From positions 1 through 64,000 of the forward strand of contig CANLEQ010000016.1 of assembly GCA_947489705.1 (NCBI GenBank): a DNA stretch of 64,000 nucleotides. Direction: 5' to 3'. The position numbers were made by a program, and so were the translations under genes. Origin of the DNA: an uncultured Paracoccaceae bacterium. Its GTDB lineage: Bacteria > Pseudomonadota > Alphaproteobacteria > Rhodobacterales > Rhodobacteraceae. A model generated the notes under the pieces. That model was not told the DNA's origin and made no database searches. It saw only the letters and a list, made by a program, of their open reading frames with translations. Below are positions 57,954 to 64,000 of this stretch, piece after piece; position 1 is the stretch's first letter, and each line of letters opens with the position of its first letter.

Positions 57954-59044
57954 CTTATTCCTCCAGAAGCTCGCGATGCGGCCGCGGCTGCACAGCTGAC
58001 AGCACCGGTTGGCGCGAAGGCCCTCGTCCTTCAATTCGTGAAGAAGCGAATACGCCGACGCTTATGTAGAACCGGGAGAGACCGAGCGCGTTCCATCTAC
58101 GGCGCGCTTTACGGTTCGTATCTCGACTATCGCGATTGCGGGGTCAGCGACCCCTTGGAGTCCGAGTTCGGCCCCAATCGCCGCCTTGCAGACCTCGGCA
58201 AATGGGTCGGTCAAATTCGCACCATCTGCCGAAGGCGGCCGGGGAACCCGGCACGACCCCTTCGCCGAGCCCGCGGCGAGACCATCGCATCCAACCTTTC
58301 CAGAGAAATTCACGGCATTGCAGCTCCCCCGCCCGTTCCCGCCACCCCGCTAAGCTGCTCAGCCAAAGACGTTTTCGGTGCCAGCCGTGCGTGTCATGGG
58401 GGTCGCGGAGGACGGCCTGAGGCCGCCAGGAGAATCAGGCGCGCCCAGGCCGCAACGGCCGGTAACACCGCCTTCAGGGTAACCGCCGGGGCAGTCACGA
58501 ACCAGCAAGGTCTCGCAGCGGCGTCGTTTCGAGCGAGGCTTGGGCGGAGGTGATCGTCATGAGCGGGGACTTCCGGGCGCGGCGCTTAACATGACCCCTT
58601 CGCCCATAAACCGCCGCCCTTTGCTGGCTCTCGTCATGTCCAGTAATGTTGCATTATCGGGCATAGCGAGAGCAGGCGCAGGAATGGCGCGATCGCTTCA
58701 GGTTCATCGCCGGATCCGCCCGGAACCGGCCCTCTCGTCGCGGAAATTCCCAGTTCATCGGTGGACTGGCTTCTTGCTCGGTCTCCGGACTCGTCTTGAG
58801 CCGCCATCCGGCAAGGCCTTCGCTCGCGCTGGCCCCGGCTGCTTGGCGCATGCCGACGCCATGGCGTCGGCGCCCCGCTGGTCCGATAATGAACCTATAG
58901 TCCGGTAATGAAACAAGAACGTGAATGCTGTCTTATCAACGGGTTACATTCCACCCGTGGAGCAAGAACGACAACATGTCGCTGCACCTTCGGAATGCCG
59001 GATTTCATGAGACGCAAGGGCTTCCCCGAGAAACCGTCCGGGGT
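57954..59044. other. 1.1-kb region without a convincing gene, with short repeats
   Basis: No frame on either strand has a family likeness I trust. Noticeable are two direct copies of GTCCGRTAATGAA (58881-58893 and 58900-58912) and a related inverted pair, GTCCAGTAATG (58638-58648) with CATTATCGG (58652-58660). Near the right edge the motif TCATGAGAC starts a series of four (59007, 59047, 59068, 59091). These look like recombinase or regulator sites flanking a mobile region. Confidence 0.45.
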
Positions 59045-59548
59045 TCATGAGACTCGCCAACCGTATTTATGAGACTGGCGGAGTCGGGGTTTGTGAGACT
59101 GGCGCCGTCTCGCGGCGGTTTCAGCGACCAGACGTGCCCTCTCGTTGCGCTCAGCACGCCAGGACCGCGCGGAGATACGTCGCCGCGTCGAGAGCGGCCA
59201 TGACCTGAGCACCTCCCGGACCCGCCCCTGCCCTTCGGCATCGCTTGCGAGCAGGACCTCGATCACGCGGCGCACCGGATCCTCCACGAGCCGACCGATA
59301 CCAACCGTCGAGGCGAAGGCCTGCAGCAGCGAAGCCTGAGCCAGCCCCTGGAGGCCAGGACGGACGGGCTTTGTCAGGACCGGCGCCACCTGATCGTATT
59401 CCGGCACGAGTGTGGACAGGGCCTGTCGTATGATCGGTGCGGTGAGGAAGGCGTGGTAGTCTCTCCGGGCCTGCAACGTCATGCGCGGTTGCTCGGCAAC
59501 CGTCGGTGGCGATGCACGGCGGTGCCGCACGGTCAGGACAGCGAGCAT
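59045..59548 (-). CDS. hypothetical protein of uncertain reality
   Basis: A 167-residue frame, or about 145 from an internal ATG at 59482. The middle (YHAFLTAPIIRQALSTLVPE) looks protein-like, and an Arg-rich segment follows. The last 18 residues are coded by the direct repeats of the TGAGACT type (QSHKPRL and QSHKYGW), which suggests that the frame has run past its proper end into repeat DNA. I do not recognise the family. Confidence 0.35.
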   Translation of the reverse strand: MLAVLTVRHRRASPPTVAEQPRMTLQARRDYHAFLTAPIIRQALSTLVPEYDQVAPVLTKPVRPGLQGLAQASLLQAFASTVGIGRLVEDPVRRVIEVLLASDAEGQGRVREVLRSWPLSTRRRISARSWRAERNERARLVAETAARRRQSHKPRLRQSHKYGWRVS

Positions 59549-59654
59549 CTCGGGTGCCCCCGGGCTCCCGTGCGTGTCACCGCGCGCCCGGCCATCGAGA
59601 ACAGCGGCACCTGCCCGGCCTGGCGACCGAGCACCGAGATGCGATCCGCAGTAA

Positions 59655-60338
59655 AGATCTCCGAGCCGGAAACCAGTTGATCTCGGTGACCCAAACTTTT
59701 CGCTCGATCTCCACGCCGCCGTTCGGCAGCACTCCCTGCCTACGAAGATTAATTCGCCCGCAATCTACCCCGCCCCCGGCGAGTTTACCGAACTTGATGA
59801 AGGAGGGCTTCTTACAGACGTGGCGGACGCCGCAGGGAAAAAGAACCTGCGGGTCCTGTTCGTGGCACTCCGGGAGCTCACCGCTGCTTCTGGGAAAATA
59901 TCCGCGGAGCATCCGATCCCCCTACTGGGCTTATATGCCGCCATTAGGCGGCACCCCTCGCCTGCCAAGATCGATGCGACAGCGATTCATCATGCCATCT
60001 GTGAGCTGCATGCTCTCGATGATAAAGGGCTTCTCTCCGACGTGTCGGCCGCCGCAGGTAAGAGGGACCTCGGAAGCATGTTCCTTGCCCTTCGCGAGCT
60101 GAACGCCTCGTTCTGGGTGGACATCCGTGAAGCGGCCGAGCCCCCTGCCCTACCGCCCTTCAAGTCGCTGGCAGATCTGAAAGATCAAGAGGTCGTAGTA
60201 TGCGGCATCTTCGAGGGCGCCGGACAAGCTGAGATTCAGCGCCACGTCGAGCTGCATGGGGGGACCGTGCCTGTCTCCAACCCTTCTCCTGCCCTCCGGT
60301 CACAGTTCAGAAAGGCCCTTCAGTCGGATTCTAGCTAA
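59655..60338 (+). CDS. two-repeat protein with BRCT-like C-terminus, 5' end unclear
   Basis: The frame is open from 59655 (after TAA 59652-59654) to 60338. Two copies of a unit of about 65 residues are visible. The first has LHAAVRQHSLPTKINSPAIY, LDEGGLLTDVADAAGKKNLR and FVALRELTA. The second has LYAAIRRHPSPAKIDATAIH, LDDKGLLSDVSAAAGKRDLG and FLALRELNA. The end, LKDQEVVVCGIFEGAGQAEI then HVELHGGTV, resembles a BRCT domain. The only usable start is GTG at 59820, inside the first repeat, so the gene is either truncated or starts from a rare codon. Confidence 0.55.
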   Translation, partial: RSPSRKPVDLGDPNFSLDLHAAVRQHSLPTKINSPAIYPAPGEFTELDEGGLLTDVADAAGKKNLRVLFVALRELTAASGKISAEHPIPLLGLYAAIRRHPSPAKIDATAIHHAICELHALDDKGLLSDVSAAAGKRDLGSMFLALRELNASFWVDIREAAEPPALPPFKSLADLKDQEVVVCGIFEGAGQAEIQRHVELHGGTVPVSNPSPALRSQFRKALQSDSS

Positions 60339-60480
60339 TCGACATGTTAATTTTGCCTAAGTGCTTGGTTCAATAGATGTTCTCGCGATAACAATTCTCC
60401 TGGCACATCTACCGACGCCCATCCCCGACGTGTTGGCCCGCTTGCTGCGACCTATCTCTTGTGTCTGATACTTCCATCTA

Positions 60481-60554
60481 CCTTCGCCATATGACGAAGG
60501 TGCGTACCAGACGGACGAATGTCATCATGATGACATTCGGGTGCCCGCACCTTC
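60481..60554. repeat. nested inverted repeats downstream of parB
   Basis: An inner 24-base perfect palindrome (CGAATGTCATCA and its complement, 60516-60539) is enclosed by 9-base arms GAAGGTGCG (60496-60504) and CGCACCTTC (60546-60554). A small hairpin CCTTCG/CGAAGG (60481-60500) overlaps the left arm. The region could be a double-sided terminator for parB, an origin element or a recombination site. Confidence 0.65.
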
Positions 60555-60782
60555 TCACCTGTCGGCCAGCTTTTTGTAGACGCCCGCATGCTCCTCTAGG
60601 CTATCCAGCCCGCTTGCGTAGGAGCTTTCCCTGATCCTTGTCGGCAGGGAATCCCTTCTTCGTCATGCTCGTTCACTGTCGTTCGTAGCTTGTTGCCCGC
60701 TCTTCCCGTCGCTTGACGATATCCCGTGAGGATATTCCCGCCCCTGCCCGCTTCAGCTTCGGAAGGAGTCTTATTACTTTCT

Positions 60783-61832
60783 CTAAGCACCCTTCGCCAT
60801 ATATTTCTCTAGAACCGCTCTCAAATCTTCGACCAGTTCCTCGGCGTTCTCATCAGTGACATGAACCCCTGCCACAGAGATCGACATGCCTTTGCTGTTC
60901 GGGCGGAGCGTCATCTTACCTTTTGAGAGATCAGCCGTCTGGTGAGGTTTGGGCGCGACCGCTTTTTTTGTTGCCTCCGCTTTCAACTCGGAGCCATCGC
61001 CTTTCTTTAGAGCGTCGAGCGCCTCTTCAATCTGACGGAAGGTTGCGGTTGCTGGATCTAGCATCGCCAGAAGTTGATCTTGATGCTCGAGGCAATGCTG
61101 GCCTCGACTGACGTATGTTCGCGGGCGCCCTACCCTCTCGGAAACCTCCGCCTGCGATAGATTGGAAAGCTGTTTCCGGATTGCTCCGATGGCCAGAAGC
61201 TCCTCCAGCGTGGAAAGTTGAACACGCATGGTATTCTCGAAGTAGCGCTCTTCCAGATCAGACAGGCTGAGGTTTGCGATGTCGACCGACACGAAAGCAA
61301 GGACCGGACGCCCCAGTTCCTTGCAGGCAGCTACCCTCCGTCGGCCAGACTGTAGAACGAAGTGTTCACCCGTGGACACCATCATCGGATTCTCAGGATC
61401 AGGCTTCCACCGTGAATCAAGTGGCCGCACGCGGACGGGCTGGGCCTGCCCACTCTCTCGAACATTGTCGACTAGACGTTTGAAGTCCTCATCGCTCTCC
61501 CAGTTGCCATAGCGATCACTGCCAACTTCATCCGTGATCTGATCGGGAGATACTTCGATGGGCATCCGTCCACGCAAGATCTCCTGGCGCAGCGTCTCGA
61601 TAGCAGCGTTCGCGGCTGCCGTCTTTTCTGCGATCTCCGCTTTGAGGGCGTCGACGTCTCCCCCTGCCTGCTGAGCGAGCTGCTCCTTCAGCTGGGCAAT
61701 CTCAAGCTTTAGTGGTCCGACGACCGTGTGCTGCCACGCTGCGGGGATTCGCTCCCCATTCGGGTCCTTGTGATCGTCGGTATCAGCGGCCGCGTAGGGC
61801 GTGCTGTCCAGCTTCATTCCTCGCCGCGCCAT
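60783..61832 (-). CDS. parB: ParB-family partition protein
   Basis: A 349-residue protein. A coiled coil (about 40-90) precedes the ParB/Srx-like domain (VRVRPLDSRWKPD..., with SGRRRVAACKELG near 165). The helix-turn-helix LSQAEVSERVGRPRTYVSRG (about 230-250) should bind the centromere. ATG 61832 overlaps the parA stop (TGATG); another ATG nine bases earlier is possible. A degenerate centromere-like site (61363-61378) lies within the gene. Confidence 0.88.
   Translation of the reverse strand: MARRGMKLDSTPYAAADTDDHKDPNGERIPAAWQHTVVGPLKLEIAQLKEQLAQQAGGDVDALKAEIAEKTAAANAAIETLRQEILRGRMPIEVSPDQITDEVGSDRYGNWESDEDFKRLVDNVRESGQAQPVRVRPLDSRWKPDPENPMMVSTGEHFVLQSGRRRVAACKELGRPVLAFVSVDIANLSLSDLEERYFENTMRVQLSTLEELLAIGAIRKQLSNLSQAEVSERVGRPRTYVSRGQHCLEHQDQLLAMLDPATATFRQIEEALDALKKGDGSELKAEATKKAVAPKPHQTADLSKGKMTLRPNSKGMSISVAGVHVTDENAEELVEDLRAVLEKYMAKGA
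61363..61378. promoter_or_regulatory. degenerate centromere-like site inside parB
   Basis: TGTTCACCCGTGGACA matches TGTCCACGCGTGGACA at 14 of 16 positions. It lies in coding DNA and could seed ParB or be a chance match; the same motif occurs three times before parA. Confidence 0.4.
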
Positions 61833-63163
61833 CAGTTCCACTCCCTCTTGATGAATTCGTCCGCGTAGCCTCGATGCGTGTAGTCCGGCCAGACCAGCTG
61901 GACCAGACGATCATTCACCGCGTTCGCATTGTCCGTGAAGGCCTTTGCTGATGCCCGCCGCGTCCTTGGGGCGTCATACTCGTAAATCGACTTGTACTCT
62001 TCGGCCGCGTTCGCGATTGCGTCCGATCGCGTGTACCAGACTTGGCTGACGTCTTGGGGGCAATGCCTGTAGAGATCCGCTAGGTGGGCCACGTCTCGCT
62101 CGTTCGATTCCTGCACGATGGTCGGGAGCACCGTATGCCGCCCAGCACCAAAAGTCTCGCTGTCATCCAGAACCGAAAGGTAGTCATCGATCCCTTTCAT
62201 GTATGTCGTCAAAGTCGACAGGTCGAACCCTTTCATAGTTTGCGGCACTATGACGTTCGTAGCCGCGACCAGACCGTTCAGCTGCATCACCGTTAGCGAG
62301 GGTGGCTGATCTACGACGATCACGTCCAGACTTTCGGTAAGTCCACGTGTGTACGCATCCATGTCGAAGGCGCCGTAGTCATCCCGCAGGTTGTCCGAGG
62401 TCGTTTCAGGAGGGAAGCCCTCATCCCAACGTTGGATGGCATCACGGAGAATGCGGTGGACCTTTTCGCCGGATCGAGTCGCCATGAAGAACATCGATAT
62501 GTCCGCGTTCGGGATATCGTCACCACCAGGTATTAGACGGATCGCAGGCCAAGGCGTCGGCTGCCAGATCGCATTCAGTTCCTCGGCACTCCTCCGATTC
62601 AGCGAGTGGGTCCCCGGCTCCTCGACCCCCATGAAACTCGCGACAGTCTGGGTGTCAGGGTGGAAGAGCTGGAGGTCCGTGTCGGCGAAATAGAGGCTAA
62701 CAGTGCTCTGGGGGTCTGCGTCGATCACCCCGACGCGCAGCCCGTAGTTCAACGAAATGTATTGAGCGAAATGCGCGGATGACAATGACTTCCCGGTGCC
62801 GCCTTTCTGAGCCCCGAAGGTGACGACGGGCAGGGGGTCGCTAGGCTTACGCCAGTTGAGTTGCACCCGAGAGCCATCCTGAGAAGCCGGTAGGGAGCTC
62901 AGCATGGCTCGGATCAGTAGCATTTCGGAGGGTGTGTAGCGCTTCTCGCGACCCTCCTTGATACCTGTCGGAAGCAGCGACTCACGATCCTCAAGGCGCT
63001 TCAGACGGTTTGAGAGATACTGACCATCGACCCCAAAGAACCCCGCCATCTCAGTGATCGAGAAGCGCCGTTCAACCCGCGATCTCATCGTGAGATCACG
63101 CTGTAGCTTCGATTGCATTCCATACATGCCAGCGAGCACGCGCCTTGAAAAGTCGTGAAGCAT
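61832..63163 (-). CDS. parA: ParA-family partition ATPase with N-terminal HTH
   Basis: A 443-residue protein. The N-terminal third contains a DNA-binding helix-turn-helix (FSITEMAGFFGVDGQYLSNR, about 34-53). The deviant Walker A is FGAQKGGTGKSLSS (116-129), with IVVDQPPSLTV as the Walker-B region. Large type-Ia ParA proteins of this kind repress their own operon and move plasmid copies with ParB. Three palindromic sites lie in the 200 bases upstream. Confidence 0.92.
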   Translation of the reverse strand: MLHDFSRRVLAGMYGMQSKLQRDLTMRSRVERRFSITEMAGFFGVDGQYLSNRLKRLEDRESLLPTGIKEGREKRYTPSEMLLIRAMLSSLPASQDGSRVQLNWRKPSDPLPVVTFGAQKGGTGKSLSSAHFAQYISLNYGLRVGVIDADPQSTVSLYFADTDLQLFHPDTQTVASFMGVEEPGTHSLNRRSAEELNAIWQPTPWPAIRLIPGGDDIPNADISMFFMATRSGEKVHRILRDAIQRWDEGFPPETTSDNLRDDYGAFDMDAYTRGLTESLDVIVVDQPPSLTVMQLNGLVAATNVIVPQTMKGFDLSTLTTYMKGIDDYLSVLDDSETFGAGRHTVLPTIVQESNERDVAHLADLYRHCPQDVSQVWYTRSDAIANAAEEYKSIYEYDAPRTRRASAKAFTDNANAVNDRLVQLVWPDYTHRGYADEFIKREWN

Positions 63164-63191
63164 TCACTGTTCCTTTATCACGGATGCCATG

Positions 63192-63207
63192 TGTCCACGC
63201 GTGGACA
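63192..63207. promoter_or_regulatory. centromere/operator-like palindrome 1
   Basis: TGTCCACGCGTGGACA, a perfect 16-base palindrome, 29 bases upstream of the parA start. It is probably bound by ParB (centromere) or by the ParA HTH (operator). Confidence 0.7.
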
Positions 63208-63267
63208 TGCTATGTTTCATCTGACCGCTGAAGCTCAACCTTGCATTCAAGGAGGGCTGAGTATGAG

Positions 63268-63283
63268 TGTCCACGTGTGGACA
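63268..63283. promoter_or_regulatory. centromere/operator-like palindrome 2
   Basis: TGTCCACGTGTGGACA, identical to site 1 except for one base in the centre. Centre-to-centre spacing to its neighbours is 76 bases on both sides. Confidence 0.7.
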
Positions 63284-63328
63284 TTCTGCACGTTACCCTC
63301 ATCGACAGCCGTTTAATCCACTGCCACC

Positions 63329-63374
63329 GAGCCGCTTACAGGATGTCCACGCGTGGACATCCTGTAAGCGGCTC
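63329..63374. promoter_or_regulatory. 46-bp perfect palindrome containing site 3
   Basis: The third copy of TGTCCACGCGTGGACA (63344-63359) is the core of a longer perfect palindrome with 23-base arms (63329-63351 and 63352-63374). It ends ten bases before the stop of the gene at 63384 and can form a long stem in its message, so it may be both a protein site and a terminator. Confidence 0.75.
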
Positions 63375-63383
63375 CATCCAGCA

Positions 63384-64000
63384 TCACGCGAGAGCCGTGT
63401 CCGTTCGCTTCAGAAAGCTTTTCAGCAGAGACCGTTTGACTTCAGTGGTGGGGGGTAAATCTCTCAGAGCGGCTTCTACAGAGCGCTGGAACTGCTGCTG
63501 GGTAGACGGGCGCTTCCAGTTTGGATTCCAGGTCTGCCGCAAATTCTTCCGAAGGTGCTCCAGGATCCTGTGAAAATCTGTTCGCTTTCCCAATATCCGC
63601 AAGACCTCAGCATGTTCGGCAACCTGTTCACGCGTGGGCGTGACATCGAGGTTCTTCCATGTTTCCCAGATCCAAGCTTGGACATCGGGCAGGGCAGGGG
63701 GGTGAGACGTTTGCGGCTGTTTAGCGTTCTGAGACAGAAACCTGTGAGTGCGCTCAACCAAGTCTTCTGAGGCTGGGACTGGTTGAGACCACGATAGCCC
63801 TCTGGCTTGTTGCTGCCACTCATCGATTAGGTCATCCACCACCTGTGCAACGGGTTGGTCTACCGAGACATCTTGGAGAACTGTCGCCTCGTGTGATGCG
63901 GTGGTGGTTTTGTTAAAATCCCTGTTGTTCTTCTTGCATTCGGAATGCTGAACGCCGCGTTCGGAAACGTGGGCAGGAGAAGGGCTCTCAGACTCGCCTG
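63384..64000 (-). CDS. C-terminal part of a plasmid gene, possibly the replication initiator
   Basis: The frame is open from the right edge of the window to a stop at 63384, at least 205 residues, so the start lies outside. The upstream part is Ser/Thr/Pro-rich. The last 130 residues are helical and basic (DVQAWIWETWKNLDVTPTRE, LRKNLRQTWNPNWKRPSTQQ). The position, directly before parAB on the same strand, is where Rhodobacterales plasmids of the replicase-parAB type carry the replicase. I do not recognise the domain itself. Confidence 0.6.
   Translation of the reverse strand, partial: GESESPSPAHVSERGVQHSECKKNNRDFNKTTTASHEATVLQDVSVDQPVAQVVDDLIDEWQQQARGLSWSQPVPASEDLVERTHRFLSQNAKQPQTSHPPALPDVQAWIWETWKNLDVTPTREQVAEHAEVLRILGKRTDFHRILEHLRKNLRQTWNPNWKRPSTQQQFQRSVEAALRDLPPTTEVKRSLLKSFLKRTDTALA

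Noticed and set aside
57855-58553. A 232-codon plus-strand gene
   Set aside because: It begins inside the antisense of the DUF2934 gene, is Arg-rich and shows no motif.

Overview
The window reads as part of a large plasmid or chromid of an alphaproteobacterium, most likely Rhodobacterales. The support is high-GC codon use, Rhodobacterales-like protein sequences, and a ParA/ParB partition cassette at the right end (60.8-63.2 kb) beside an open reading frame that leaves the window. No rRNA, tRNA or CRISPR array was seen. Nothing was searched or computed; all family calls are by eye from motifs and gene order.

Layout. (1) 0-5.8 kb: a short left flank with a 32-bp perfect palindrome and an HTH peptide, then a complete four-gene QatABCD anti-phage operon on the minus strand. 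(2) 6.3-8.2 kb: a frameshifted transglutaminase pseudogene and a secreted histidine phosphatase. (3) 8.3-16.1 kb: an eight-gene minus-strand operon coding for a complex-I-like membrane arm (NuoA, a NuoB/NuoD-like fusion, H, J, K, L, M, N). The NADH module (EFG), NuoI and all recognisable Fe-S ligands are absent. (4) 16.4-21.7 kb: divalent-metal transport (two CDF, one ZIP), a transglutaminase-like protein, CcdA, a YnfA-like protein and a ZntR/CadR-type MerR regulator. (5) 21.7-30.2 kb, plus strand: Sco, DsbB, DsbA, PCuAC, Sco, an M23 peptidase, LspA, Lnt and a penicillin-acylase homologue that has lost its nucleophile. (6) 30.5-40.5 kb: four L,D-transpeptidases, a Zn/Cd/Pb P-type ATPase, a second ZIP, an acyltransferase-like membrane protein and decayed duplicates. 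(7) 41-51.9 kb, plus strand: a CueR-type copper island (CopA, CueR, Met/Cys-rich small proteins, DUF411, a c-type cytochrome, two TlpA-like thioredoxins, two Sco-type proteins, PCuAC, CcdA, a methyltransferase). (8) 52-58 kb: an ICMT-like methyltransferase, Lgt, a DUF882 peptidase, small copper-related proteins, CopZ and a cluster of broken genes. (9) 58-64 kb: repeat-rich DNA, a repeat-plus-BRCT-like protein, nested palindromes, ParB, ParA and centromere-like sites.

How it may work together. Most of the window looks like a metal-stress and envelope-maintenance island. Cytoplasmic Zn/Cd/Pb and Cu export is paired with periplasmic copper chaperoning and thiol-disulfide control, with lipoprotein maturation (Lgt, LspA and Lnt are all present) and with peptidoglycan remodelling. 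MerR-type promoters with 19-bp spacers precede several separate transcription units: one type (ZntR/CadR-like) at the metal/sco/ATPase operons, another (CueR-like) at the copper units. The least explained element is the redox-dead complex-I-like operon embedded in this setting, whose NuoJ subunit carries a His-rich tail.
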